A stretch of DNA of 64,000 nt from Cichorium intybus (taxonomy: Eukaryota; Streptophyta; Magnoliopsida; Asterales; Asteraceae), in the NCBI GenBank assembly GCA_023525715.1, contig CM042017.1, positions 84,382,857 to 84,446,856 of the forward strand. The letters run 5' to 3'. Each line of letters opens with the position of its first letter. Within the stretch, counting starts at the first letter, position 1. Under the pieces are notes generated by a model. The model did not search any database. It was not told where the DNA came from and worked only from the letters and a program-made list of their open reading frames with translations. The position numbers and the translations under genes were made by a program. Shown here in pieces: positions 28,850 to 40,979 of this stretch.

Positions 28850-28923
<74 letters not shown>
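28850..28923. repeat. (AT)n microsatellite replacing the tip of the copia-B 3' LTR
   Basis: About 74 bp of AT repeats between LTR sequence and the flank repeat. Confidence 0.96.
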
Positions 28924-28924
<1 letters not shown>

Positions 28925-29390
28925 CCATGCCATTTAGAATTTTATATCATTATCATATCACCAACAATATTATCAACTAAATTTATTAATTATCAAACAT
29001 ATCGACTATCGACTCTTAATATTAGTTATATACTAGGTACATTAAAACTATAATTTATGTAACTTTTGACATGTATATTCTATTTGATCATTTTTTTAAT
29101 AAATCTCTTAATTATATCATGTAGTACTTCCAATAAATAAAGATTTTTTTATTCATATATGAATTAGCAGCTAAAATTTCTTATTTAATTATTTGAGATA
29201 TTAGTTATATACTAGGAACATTAAAACTATAGTTTATGTAACTTTTGACATGTTTATTCTATTTGATCATTTTTTTTTAAATAAATCTCTTAATTATATC
29301 ATGTAGTACTATTTTCCAATAAATAAAGATTTTTTATTCATAAATAAATTAGTAGCTAAAATTTCTTATTTTAATTATTTGAGAAGAAAA
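28924..29390 (+). repeat. flank repeat right of copia-B, with tandem duplication
   Basis: The first 180 bp matches 9608-9790 left of copia-B. A unit beginning ATATTAGTTATATACTAGG (about 29020) is repeated in tandem at about 29207, with the shared block GCTAAAATTTCTTATTT closing each copy. The unit is about 187 bp. Confidence 0.85.
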
Positions 29391-29476
29391 ACGAAAAGGC
29401 AGTAATAAAGTGACTGGAAAACACCATAAGTTTGACAAGAACTATTCTTACCTCAAAACCCATATGTGTGTTGCAG

Positions 29477-29485
29477 TATATTTAT
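29477..29485 (+). promoter_or_regulatory. putative TATA box of the kelch gene
   Basis: TATATTTAT lies about 200 bp upstream of the start codon. A pyrimidine-rich stretch (CTCACTTTCTCTCC, about 29531) follows, as is common in plant leaders. Position-based guess only. Confidence 0.35.
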
Positions 29486-29677
29486 TGGTAAGACACTGAT
29501 GTCGACTTGAAAGCTCCCATCTTTTCATGTCTCACTTTCTCTCCATTCAAACACTTGATACTACTTCAAGTTGATCATCTCTCTTTCTACCACTCTTTCA
29601 TGATTTACACTTATAGTCTGTATTAAAAACTCATAACAACAACACTTGTGTGTGCAAAAATTCCTAAAAGAAGACAT

Positions 29678-29821
29678 ATGGGGTCTCTGGGAAATGGCGA
29701 TGTTAAGAAAGCAACCTGGTTGTACCCAAGATTCATCGGCTTTAACCCTTCTGAACGATGGGGGCATTCTGCTTGCTTCTCTAATGGCTTCCTCTATGTC
29801 TTTGGTGTATGTATATATTCG

Positions 29822-29856
<35 letters not shown>

Positions 29857-32800
29857 TCCCATGTATGTTTGCTTCATAAATTTATATGTTACCTTCAAAT
29901 GGGGCAACAGCAAGTTATACTTTATAGTCTTGCTTTTGCTTCTTTACCATTTTCATATATGCCGGTTGTTTGCAAGTCTTTGGTGGTTTATAGGGTTAGT
30001 AGACTGTCGAGGTTCGAAATCAAAAGCTTCGAAACTCTCAGATCACCCGAACAAACCTACTTCAGTACTAACCAATTTTTTATCTATTTGGGGCAAAATA
30101 ATTTTCGTCTGCTTGGTTGCGGACATTAGGTTAGTTATGTTATAGAAAGGGTAGGATTCGAATTAACTTCATTTCGTTTTAAGTTTCAACTATTTAACAA
30201 GAGTTTTGAGCATTTTTATTATCCGGGCTGAGCTGGACCAATCGATGAGGTTACTTTTTCATGATCGAAAGGTAAATTTTCATATGGAACGAGCATTGCG
30301 GTATTTTTGATATTTAGTTGCACGTATAATTAGGGGTTATAACTCGATGCCATTAGACGCATAATTCAATAAAGCTTTTATCAATTAATAAATATTTACA
30401 ATATCTTATATTCAAGACAAATTTAAAAAAACTTTTGTTATGGAATCTTTCCTCAAAAGGGAAAAGTTGTATGTGTTTTAATAACCAAAAATATAAAGGG
30501 AATACAATTTGTAACGAATGCTTTGCAATTTCCCATTCTAGGGATGTTGTGGAGGTCTACATTTCAGCGATGTTCTTGTGCTAAACTTCGAAACCATGGC
30601 TTGGACCAACCTAGCAACCACTGGAGTGGGCCCAGGTCCAAGGGACAGTCACAGCGCAGTCATCGTAGGTCACATGATGATTGTATTCGGGGGAACCAAT
30701 GGCTGCAAGAAAACTAACGATGTTCACATTTTGGATCTCTTGACTCGTGAATGGACCCGACCTGACTGCAAAGGGGTTGCTCCGATGCCTCGGGAGAGTC
30801 ACACCGCCACCATGGTTGGCCGCGACCGCATGGTGGTTTTTGGTGGCAGCGGGGAAGGCGATGCAAATTATCTTAACGATTTGCATATTTTGGACCTTAA
30901 AACAATGAGGTGGAGTCAACCGGATGCCAAGGGTGACCTCCCAGTGCCTAGGGATAGTCACAGTGCAGTTGCTGTGGACAACAAAATCTTTATCTATGGA
31001 GGCGATTGCGGGGACCGCTACCGTGGTGATGTTGGTGTTTTCAATGTTGAGACATCAACTTGGTCGAGGGTAATATGAGCTGTGCCTATCGGTCTTTATT
31101 ACCTACCGTTTGTTAAGTAGGACATGACATTACAAAACATGTACTACATCCTTAAAAAACGTTGTCATTTATGTCCTCACCGGCCCGGTCCTGTCCCATG
31201 TAACAAACACAGTCTCCGTAAATTATAAACTAATGTGTATTGTTTGTGTGAATGTTTAGTTGGTTGTTCAAGGACCGTCACCCGGGGTTCGAGCAGGACA
31301 TGCTTCCGTCACTATGGGGACAAAGGCGAGTAATTTTAGCAATGTTTGTAGATAGATTCACACTCGAAAGCGAATTGACCATATTTTGATGAAAACATGC
31401 AGGTTTACATGATTGGTGGTGTTGGCGACAAGCAGTACTATAACGACGTGTGGGTGCTTGATACAGTCAATTGTTTATGGACTCGTGTAGAGGTACACGG
31501 CCAACAGCCACAAGGGAGATTTTCTCACACAGCTATTGTTGTGGAATCTGACATAGTTATTTATGGAGGGTAAGTATTCATTATACAAGACCGGTAATGT
31601 ATTTCAATGGTATAGGGACATCCATGTGATTAGACAGGCCTGCCTGCCTGAGAGGCTAAGACCTTGGCGAGTTTCGCACGAAGAGCATAAATAGCTTATC
31701 TTTTTAGACCAACCGAGGCTTGAGAGTTTGATCGGTGGAGCCAAAATATTTAGCATTGTAATTAAGAACTGTTAGACGTTCGTTAAATGTTTAAACACAT
31801 AACAATGTTTCTCACTTAATACCAATATACGCAAACAAATTTTCATATCTTATTATCTATTCTTGTAACAATGTTTCACCTTTTCCAATTCATGCGACTA
31901 ACCGCGAATTACACAACCATGTTTCATTTAAACAGGTTACAAGTAAATAATTGCAAAATGTCGTATATTTTGGTCCTAGAATGAAACGCGGTTGCATTTT
32001 TCATTTAAGAAACCACTTTGTTGTATAGATTGAAAAATTAAAGGTGAAACGTTGTTGCCAAAACAAGCATGTATCTGGTTTTCATGAGTATATGTTTTCT
32101 GTAAATTACAGATGCGGAGAGGATGAGAGACCTCTGAACGAAGCACTCATCTTGCAGCTCGGGTCAGACCATCCAAGTGACAGATACAACTGCGGTTGCA
32201 CTGTGTATGGAAGCCGGTGCAACCAAGAAAAGCGACACTTCTTACATGAACATCAAACTGTCACAAAACAATCATTGCCGAACATTTCAGGTTTGATAGG
32301 CCTAACGAGTAAACACAATATCTGTTTACCATTGTTACGAACTCAGCATCTAACTTTTATAAATTTTGTAAGATTCAATGCACACAAAAAGAAGAAGAAT
32401 GTCGAATTCAAAAGCTTGTGAACTGATCGAGTCAGAACCCGAGGAACATTCACTTTCCCTCTCGCAACACTCATCGCCATCTAACTCTGATCAAGAACGA
32501 ACACACATCAAGCAATCTTCCAACTCAGCTGCTCAAGCTTTACCTTTGTTTAAGCATCAACATCAAATTCCAAGAAGCGTAAAGCATATCCCAGGTACCC
32601 AATCGAACCCTATCTCGATCCTCAGTCGAAGTCCACAGGAACCACACTACATGCAAGATCAATCGGATTTCCAAAACCACCATCAGAATGGCCATACAAC
32701 TCGTGTAGAACACAGAAACCCCGAGGCATTGCATGTTCAAAACCTGGTAAACTTGTCACGCAAGCTTGTGCATGTTGAATTTATGAGATTTCAGCAGTTT

Positions 32801-33309
32801 TAATCTGTCTGTTTGATTCTCAGATGGGCGCAGATGTTCATGGTAAAGTTGATGGGGCATTCGACTCAGGCTACTTGATCACCGCAACAGTCAATGGTCG
32901 AATCTTCAGAGGCGTCTTGTTCCCTCCAGTAAGCTTTCTTAAACCGTCTCTTTCTCATCTGATTATTTCTCGGTCACCACAACTTATAGATCGTGTTAAC
33001 AAGGGGCCTGAAGTTGTTTCAAGAGGAGCTTTTCGCGGTCATAATCGCAGGTCGCCCACAAGCCATATGGCTCAAAGAAACCTACATATAAACCGCGCTT
33101 TCATCAGGCACTCGAACCATGCACCGGCTCATGCACCAGAACCAAGTCATTATGGCTACCTCCAAGATCACCATGTCCGTAGACCATCGCCGGTGGTAAG
33201 ATCAGTTCCGGCTCTATCATTAGGGAGAGAACAATCGAAAGTTCAGAATGAACTGCATGGTGTGGTACTCACACTGGGTGGTCCGGGGAGTGGGCACGGT
33301 GGCTCGTAG
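29678..33309 (+). CDS. kelch-repeat protein (galactose oxidase/kelch superfamily), 8 exons
   Basis: Coding exons 29678-29806, 30542-31069, 31260-31325, 31403-31569, 32112-32290, 32373-32746, 32824-32928 and 33004-33309 join in frame to 617 residues plus TAG. Six kelch blades repeat about every 50 residues from residue ~25 to ~300; each has a double glycine (VFGGTNG near 93, IYGGDCGD, MIGGVGDK, IYGGCGEDER) and the SHSA or SHTA motif. A low-complexity linker (HSLSLSQHSSPSNSDQE) follows, then a conserved tail (VHGKVDGAFDSGYL, GVVLTLGGPGSG). It resembles uncharacterised Arabidopsis kelch proteins such as At1g18610 and At1g74150 (from memory). A binding role for the propeller is known of the family; the partner is unknown. 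The start matches the family's MGS. Intron 3 uses a GC donor. Intron 7 (75 nt, no stop) could be retained in frame. No defects were seen. Confidence 0.9.
29822..29850. repeat. (CT)n in kelch intron 1
   Basis: About 14 dinucleotides, 16 bases downstream of the intron 1 donor site. Confidence 0.95.
31326..31402 (+). other. GC-AG intron 3 of the kelch gene
   Basis: The exon ends ACAAAG and the intron starts GCGAGT, ending in GCAG. Only this junction restores the family sequence GTKVYMIGG. The nearest GT, four bases downstream, would shift the frame. Confidence 0.75.
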
Positions 33310-34102
33310 ATCAACAGAGATGATCCTCCTACCTTCCTCCATTTTTGTATATTTTTGATAAAAGCCTGCTAGCCTAGATTTCGTTTTCTTGTAAAATTTT
33401 GTAATAGTTTATCTTCACGAGATTTGAGATATTTAATAGTTTATTCTTTTTTATTGTTTGCTATTATAAACAATGTTTGGTCCCTGTGGTTGGGAACACA
33501 TTGCAGTTTTAGTTTTAGTGTTTTCATTTTGTCACCATTGATCCCTATTACAGGTTTGAATTTCAGATTTAGTCCTTGTCCTTAAACACCGTCAAATCCC
33601 TTATGTTAAGTGCATACGGAATGACTAAAATACCCCTCCATTAGTTTTTTTCTCTTATTTTACATTTTTAACAAAAAATACTAAAACTAATAAACTACCG
33701 GGACCATTTATGAAAGTTGTAGAAAATTTGAATAAAACCCTAAACGTAGACCTTGTTCACAACTTTGCTCTCCCTCTGCAACCTAAATCTCCGGTTCTAT
33801 TACACTCCACCGCCAGTGATCAGCTATCACCAGCAAATCAACACCACCGATTCCGCCTATGTTACAAACCCTTTGTTCAACATGTCATCTAATATCTCCA
33901 CAACTCTGTTTACCGTAAAACTCGCTTATTCAATAGGATGTATGCAACAGAAAGATCGTCGATGGAGCTGAAGGAACGCATCAAGATGTTATATGATTCG
34001 TCATTGGGAGAAATATCATATCGATGAGTAGTCTTGAATAAATCAAACGCAGCACGGAGATGGGTCCACAGTGAGACTAAAATTTAGAGGATTACATTAT
34101 AT

Positions 34103-34299
34103 TGTGAAACGAGAATGGAGAAATGAAAACGTATTTCTCATTACTAACTGTACAGAATACAAAAGACTAATATATATACATGGAGGAAAAGCTAACCTAC
34201 ACCACTACCATAAGCCTAACAGAATGTTTAAATTATAACAACTAACAACTAATTTTACTGAAACATATCACGTGGCAAGTGACGTGGACAGTCCCAACA
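34103..34299 (-). repeat. 3' LTR of copia-C
   Basis: 197 bp, bordered on its right by the inverse polypurine tract (CCCCCCTCAA at 34301-34310). Confidence 0.92.
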
Positions 34300-34306
34300 T
34301 CCCCCC

Positions 34307-37300
34307 TCAAGATGGATGCTGAAAAATATCTTGAAGCGCCATCTTGGACATTAAAGGTACCATTTTTGCTTTTGGTAGAGGTTTTGTAAACAAGTCAGCA
34401 AGTTGATATTGGCTTCTGATTGGCATGAGTTTAATGGTTTTGTCAATGACTTTATCACGGATGAAATGACAATCTAACTCTATGTGTTTAGTACGTTCGT
34501 GGAACTGTGGATTATTTGCTAACTTGATGGCTGACTCGTTATCACAAAATAAAAGAGTGGAGGAAATATGAATCCCAAAGCTTTGAAGAAGATGTTTGAG
34601 CCAAATGATTTCACTAGTGGTAGCAGCTAGAGCTCGATATTCATCCTCTGTGGAGGATCGAGACACAATTGTTTGTTTCTTCGATTTCCAGGAAATCAAA
34701 GATTCTCCAAAGAAAATGCAAAAACCGGTGACAGATCTTCTAGTATTGGGACAACCAGCCCAATCGGAGTCACTGAAAGCACGAAGTTGAAAGGATGGAG
34801 TAGAAGAAAGAAGGAGAACTTGACCAGGATTGTGTTTTAGGTAACGTAAGAGATGAGTAATAGCTTCCATATGTGGTTCTTTGGGATCATGAATATATTG
34901 ACTAAGACGATGAACAACATATGTTATGTCAGGTCTCGTAATAGTGAGATACATTAATCTTCCAATAAGGCGTCTGAACTGAGCAGGATCTTGTAAATCT
35001 TTTTCCTTCAAAATTGGATAACTTGTGTTTTGGATCCATTGGATATTGAGAGGGTTTTGCTGCAAGCATGCCAGTATCTTGTAACAAATCCAATGTGTAT
35101 TTTCGTTGACTAACAATAATGCCTTTGTGAGACCTTGCAATTTCCAATCCAAGAAAATGTTTTAGAATGCCTAGATCTTTCAGTTTGAATTCTGCACTTA
35201 GTTTGGCTTTAACCAAATCAATCTCATCCATGGAGGCTCCTGTAAGTACTATATCATCAGCATATACAAGGAGTGCTACATAAGAAGATCCATCTCCTTT
35301 ATGAAAAAGAGAATAATCTGCTTTTGATTGTTGAAAACCTTCCTTAAGAAGGAAAGATGAAAACTTCGCATACCATTGTCGACTGGCTTGTCTTAACCCA
35401 TAAAGAGACTTTTGATGTTTACAAGCAAGTTTGACCTTTGATGACGATGTTTGAGATGGCATATAACCCTAAGGAATCTGCATATAAACTTCTTCAGTCA
35501 AGTCTCCGTTAAGAAACACATTATTTACATCCAATTGCAATAAAGGCCAAGATAGTTGAGTAGTAATTGCCAACAAGAGCTTAACAGTTACTAACTTGGC
35601 AACTGGAGAGAATGTATCGACAAAGTCAACACCTTCTTGTTGATTGAAACCCTTAGCCACAAGTCTGGCTTTATATATCTCAATACTACCATCTGCTTTC
35701 CTTTTAATCTTAACACCCATTTGTAGCCCAAAGCTTTTCTATCAGATGGTAATGGTACGCCAGACCAAGTGTTATTAGCATCGAGAGCATGAAGTTCATC
35801 ATTCATGGCTGCAACCCATTACTTTGAAAATGCAGCTTCTTTATATGATTTGGGTTCAGTTTCAACAGATAAAGCTAAAGTAAAAGCTTTATGTTGTGAT
35901 GAGAGTCTTGAATAATCAACATATTTGGAGATTGGGTATCGAAGATCAGGAGAAGCTGATACAGAATTATTTTGAATCAAATTGCAATGATAATCTTGTA
36001 AGTAAGTGGGTTTAGCACGATTTCTTTGGGGTCTGTTATTAAGTAGCATGGGAGGTGCATCATTATCATTATCATCAAATGAAGGTTGGTCATGAGAAAG
36101 AGAATTATAAACAGTGGTGTCATCATCAACAACTGGATCCAAGATATTAGGAAGAGAATGAAAGGGAAAAGGATTAATAGGAGTGTGGTTAGGGATCTGA
36201 GTGAAGGGAAATACATCTTCATGAAAGACACTATCTCTAGAGTTGAAAACTTGATGTGTTTCAAGATCAATAAATCTGTATGCCTTCATTCTAGGTGGAT
36301 ATCCCACAAAGATACATGATCCGGCACGAGAATCAAACTTAGTTCGATTTGAATTGAGGGTAGAAACAAAGGCTAAGCAACCAACTGTTTTTAAATTGGA
36401 ATAATCTGGTTGTTTTTGATATAGCTTTTCAAAAGGTGAAATTTTCCCAAGAATTTTACATGGAATTCGATTTATCAAGAATGTAGCATGTAAAACACAT
36501 TCAGAACAAAAAATGATTGGAACTTTAGACTGGAAATAAAGTGCCCTTGCCACATTGAGAAGATGCTGATGCTTCCTTTCTACAACAGAATTTTGTTGTG
36601 GTCGTTCAACACATGAAAAATGATGGAGAGTACCTTGACTATTAAAGAATTCTGTAAAGGAAAGCTCTTTGGCATTATCTGACCTGAAGATTTTAATGGA
36701 GACCCCAAATTGTGTTTTAACCATATTGAAAAACTTTGGAGCTATAGACTGAGCATCAAACTTCCTTCGTATCAAGTAGAGCCAGGTGAATCTAGAACAA
36801 TCATCGACTAAGGTAACAAAATATCGATAGCCTTGATGAGAATTCACACAATAAGGACCCCAAATGTCACAATGCACAAGATCAAAAGGTTTTACATGAA
36901 CATTGTTCAATGAAGGAAATGACAACTTCTTTTGTTTAGCTAAAGGAAAAAAAAGACAAGGTACTTTATCTACAACTTTATTAGAAACAAGAATACTGTC
37001 CAGCATCTTGAGTTTATTTGTAGATGGATGCCCAAAACGTTGGTGCCACTTGTGACAAGAGACAGCAGCAGTAGCACAAGTAGGCAAAGTGGAGGGCAAA
37101 ATGGGAAAAGACTCTTCTTCTTGTAGTACATAAAGGACAGCATGTACTTTACCCTTGCTAATCCTCAACTTGTTCTTGATCTGCTTAATAAAAGCAATAT
37201 CATGATAAAACTTGACTGTCATAGTTTTAGCTGAAGTGAGACATGAAACTGATATGAGATTAAGTTCAAATTGTGGGACAAAAAGAACATCTCTAAGAAC

Positions 37301-38590
37301 CAGAATCTTACTTAGCTTAATATCTCCCATTAGATGCACTATAATTCGAGATTGATTTGGTAATAATACACGAGTATTAGAAATAGTTTGCATACGCATA
37401 AACAGTCCTTTGTTATTACAGATATGACGTGTGGCTCCTGAATCTAGTATCCAAACATTAGATTCAAACTCTCCAGATTTTAGATGGAGAATGTAATGAT
37501 TACCTGTGTTACAAGCAGATGCAGTAATAACAACATTTGTAGAGGCCAATTTTCCAGACAATAAGGCAATCAATTGTTGACACTGGTCATTAGTGAGTCC
37601 TGTAACCACATCTTCTATTTTTGAAGGAACACCTTGACTACCATTATCAAACGAAGTATTAGAAGCCACAGAGTTGATTTTATTATCATTAGAGGACTGA
37701 TTAGTTCTATAACCAGGAGGAAAACCATGAAGACGATAGCATTTCTCTTGTGTATGACCTGTGCGATTGCAATGAGTGCAGCTAGGAGATTTTTTACCGT
37801 TGTTCTTGAAATTAGAATTGGATCGAGATTTGTTACTGCCATTGTTGGTGAATGAACCTCCATTAGTATTGCTGTGTATGTTGAAAGCCATTGGAGAGGA
37901 GTTCGACTGTACCATGCCGACATCTCTTTGTCGTTCCTCTTGTATGATAAGAGAGAAAATCTTATTCACCGAAGGAATAGGATCCATCATCAAGATCTGT
38001 CCTCGAACTTGAGCATAAGTCTCATTGAGTCCCATTAACAAACTCATAGCCTGTTCAGCTTCTCTAGCACCACCACAGGTACAAAGACCACATGTGCAAT
38101 TCGAATTGTAATTAGCCAATTTTTCCCAGAGAACTTTGAGTTTAGTGAAATAATTGCTTACTGAATCTTCTCCTTGCACGAGATTCATGAGATCTCTTTT
38201 GATCTGAAAGATTCGTGGACCATTGCTTTGTTGGAATCGCTCTTGAAGCTCTTTCCACATCGCAGCCGCAGTGTCCAAGTAGATCACAGAAGCAGAGATC
38301 TCCTTAGAAATTGAGTGTAGAATCCATGAAATCAACATATTATTGTTTCGAATCCATGATTTGAGCTTAACAGGATCAGAATTATCAGGTTTGGTTAAGG
38401 TACCATCAATGAAATCGATCTTATTTTTGACGGACAGTGAAATCAACATAGAACGGCTCTAAGAAGCATAATTCTCTCCGGTGAGTACTTGCGAAACAAG
38501 AACTAAGCCTGGACTATCAGAATGATGAAGATAATATGGATCGTTTGAAGGATTTTGATCCAAATTGGTCTGACGCGGTGTATCAGCCAT
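34307..38590 (-). pseudogene. copia-C gag-pol
   Basis: Read on the minus strand, the gag start MADTPRQTN (ATG at 38590) continues to NYAS then TAG (38459-38461) in place of a conserved Trp, followed by SRSMLISLSVKNK. An 876-codon open stretch (38449-35819) holds the rest of gag, zinc knuckle CTHCNRTGHTQEKC, protease WILDSGATRHIC and integrase. Integrase has D in HCDIWGPY, D in RSDNAKEL and E in SVVERKHQH; the second Cys of its zinc CxxC is Phe. Further breaks are a TAA at 35819, a one-base loss near 35714, a TAG at 35469 and a frameshift near 35000. RT has YADD at about 35253-35264. RNase H (SDSDWAG, RSSTEDEYRALA) ends at 34307. Otherwise it is well preserved, which fits a moderately recent insertion. 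Confidence 0.93.
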
Positions 38591-38700
38591 TGAAACAAAA
38601 ATGAAGAAGAAACAGAGTAACAACAAAATTGAATGAAAGAGATTGATCGTGAACAAGAACAATCAATCGGTGTGCAGAAAAAAACGATCAAATGCGGAAA

Positions 38701-38713
38701 AGCTCTGATACCA
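38701..38713 (-). promoter_or_regulatory. primer binding site of copia-C (initiator tRNA-Met)
   Basis: AGCTCTGATACCA on the plus strand is TGGTATCAGAGCT on the minus strand, three bases inside the 5' LTR. Confidence 0.9.
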
Positions 38714-38716
38714 TAT

Positions 38717-38913
38717 TGTGAAATGAGAATGGAGAAATGAAAACGTATTTCTCATTACTAACTGTACAGAATACAAAAGACTAATATATATACATGGAGG
38801 AAAAGCTAACCTACACCACTAACATAAGCCTAACAGAAGGTTTAAGTTATAACAACTAACAACTAATTTAACTGAAACATATCACGTGGAAAGTGACGTG
38901 AACAGTCCCAACA
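38717..38913 (-). repeat. 5' LTR of copia-C
   Basis: 197 bp, the partner of 34103-34299. Confidence 0.92.
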
Positions 38914-39715
38914 TAAGTTATTTCATGTGTGGCTTGATGTTGAACTCGAGGATTGTGTACAATGACTTGAGGGTTTTATTAGGTATATTTGCGTCACCGA
39001 ACACACAAATGATATGCGTGAAGAAGGAAAATCTAATTGTGTACCCACAATTAGATTTAAGGTGTGCTAAAAGGAAAATCATGAGGGAGAAATGACGACA
39101 ACGACCGAGTTCAAGGATAATAGTGGTAAGTTATGTATGAATGACGAAAACCTAGAAGTGCATTTGAATAACTATTTCATATTGGTATATTTTGTTTCGA
39201 GGTCGATGTGGTGGCTGTTGTTGTGCTAATATATTCGAGATCTCATTGAAGGGCTGATCATGTTGGTTGGTTTTGATTATCCCAAAGAGTTTAGGATAGC
39301 ATCTTCAATCGACTTTAAATTATGTCAGCATGCTGATTAATTTGATGGAGTAGTTGTTACAATTTCTACCAGTGATGGTGGTACCGAACCCGGTAGTTGT
39401 TGCATTGGTGGAGCTGGAAGCAGTAGTGGTAGCGACATTGGTGGAGCCGGTGACAACAGTTATGGTATATGATGGTTGTGTTACTGACGTTGGCATTCAA
39501 AAGTTGACCCATCAATTATTTTAATAAATATAATATTTCTGAAAACAAGACAAATAAAAAAAAAAACACAGAGATTTTAGTGATTTCATACTAAAGACTA
39601 AATGTAAAATAAATGACAGAAGCAATAGGACCGGTGGTGATAAAAATAATAAAATAGGATCAAAACTATAATTTTGTGCCAACCACAAGGACTAAAATTG
39701 TAATTCACACAAACA

Positions 39716-39991
<276 letters not shown>

Positions 39992-40080
<89 letters not shown>
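39992..40080. repeat. (AT)n microsatellite at the left end of Tat-1
   Basis: About 89 bp of AT directly joined to the LTR start TGATGCGAAC. Confidence 0.97.
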
Positions 40081-40085
<5 letters not shown>

Positions 40086-40713
40086 CGAACTCAGTCTTTC
40101 ATTCGTCTGGTTCTCACTTCACGGGTGATTCTGATCGTCCTGGGCTAGACCTGCGATCACAATCACAAAGGAATGGCAACGTTAGCCGTTCTCCGGGAGG
40201 AGGTCCCGGGGAAAACGCTCCGATGCCAAAGCCAGATCTCCGGCGAGGTTTTGTAAGTGTGTAGTATATGTGTTTAGAGTATAATGGTTTTCGATCCCCT
40301 TACCGAACGCCCTACGGGGGCTTTTATACGTCTTGCCTGTCTGACAGTGGCCGACAAGATCTTTGCTGTTGCAGGAGGGGACTAGGCCGTCCGTTGGCTG
40401 TACGACCTTTATCCTTCGCTGCGCCCCTATTGGTTCAGACCGGCTGGATGGGGCGCGCACGATTTATGTCAGGTACGGGCGCCACGCGTAGCTTGAGGAG
40501 CATGGCGCCAAGTACAGTTCACGCTGGGTGTTCTAGCGAATGTGTCGTTAGAGAGCTGGAGCGGGGTTCTCCAGGAGAGGTCTCTCCAGCGAGGTATTTC
40601 CGTTGGCTGGAATGAAGGCTTCCCGGCAAGGAACTTCCAGCAGTTGGTGAGATTGGGATCTCTAGGGAGCACGTTAGAGGATGCGCTAGCGGTAGCCAGA
40701 TAGCACGCTATCA
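40081..40713 (-). repeat. 3' LTR of Tat-1
   Basis: 633 bp with both tips intact (TGATGCG ... GCTATCA on the plus strand). Confidence 0.93.
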
Positions 40714-40726
40714 AGTCTCCCTAGCC
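40714..40726 (-). promoter_or_regulatory. polypurine tract of Tat-1
   Basis: AGTCTCCCTAGCC on the plus strand is GGCTAGGGAGACT on the minus strand, directly before the 3' LTR. The antisense gene's promoter must lie in the 250 bp that follow. Confidence 0.75.
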
Positions 40727-40979
40727 TTAGGCATTATTACGTGTGCATGGCTAGTGATGGTGACTAGGGCTAGCATTAAGTTACCCCACGTTGATGTGAC
40801 CGTTATTTAGACGGCGTTAATCATTGCCGTTGAATTTTGAAACTCCCGCTTATGACCTTCCGTTATTCGACTTGTTTATATTCCCCTTTTTCTCCGGCTG
40901 TTAGTTCCTTTACGGTTTCTTCTTCCTTCATCGATCTCTTCACTCTCCTTCTTCTCTGTTCTTCCGCTTGTTGTCGAAA

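Larger units (their letters stand above)
34103..38913 (-). mobile_element. Ty1/copia element C, nearly complete but defective
   Basis: A 4.8-kb copia element on the minus strand with two 197-bp LTRs (TGTTGGGACTG to TTTCACA in element orientation). It has an initiator-Met primer site at the right and a G-rich polypurine tract at the left. The LTRs differ at seven positions by eye (about 3.6%). The flanking five bases (TATAT and TAAGT) do not match, so either the duplication has mutated or the ends were rearranged. It sits in the middle of the Mutator-like element. Confidence 0.92.
33475..39705. mobile_element. Mutator-like element with degenerate TIRs, interrupted by copia-C
   Basis: The left end (33477-33600, 'tttggtccctgtggttggg ... 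gatccctatta ... tttagtccttg') and the right end read on the minus strand (about 39600-39700, 'tttagtccttgtggttggc ... gttttgatcc ... accggtcc') align over about 100 bp. They carry the repeated 'ggtccctgtggtt' wording common in plant Mutator-like TIRs. About 1.4 kb of interior remains outside copia-C (33600-34102 and 38914-39600); I recognise no protein in it, and it might be captured host DNA. The target duplication was not identified, so the ends are approximate. Confidence 0.5.

Noticed and set aside
29648..30145. 165-codon frame reading from kelch exon 1 through the CT repeat
   Set aside because: It runs into intron 1 in the wrong frame. The spliced gene model restores the kelch sequence FGGCCGG at 29806/30542.
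34103..38913. Five-base target duplication for copia-C
   Set aside because: The flanks read TATAT and TAAGT, so no exact duplication can be claimed.
38886..39095. 69-codon frame right of copia-C as a transposase fragment
   Set aside because: No recognisable transposase motif, and its start lies inside the copia-C LTR.
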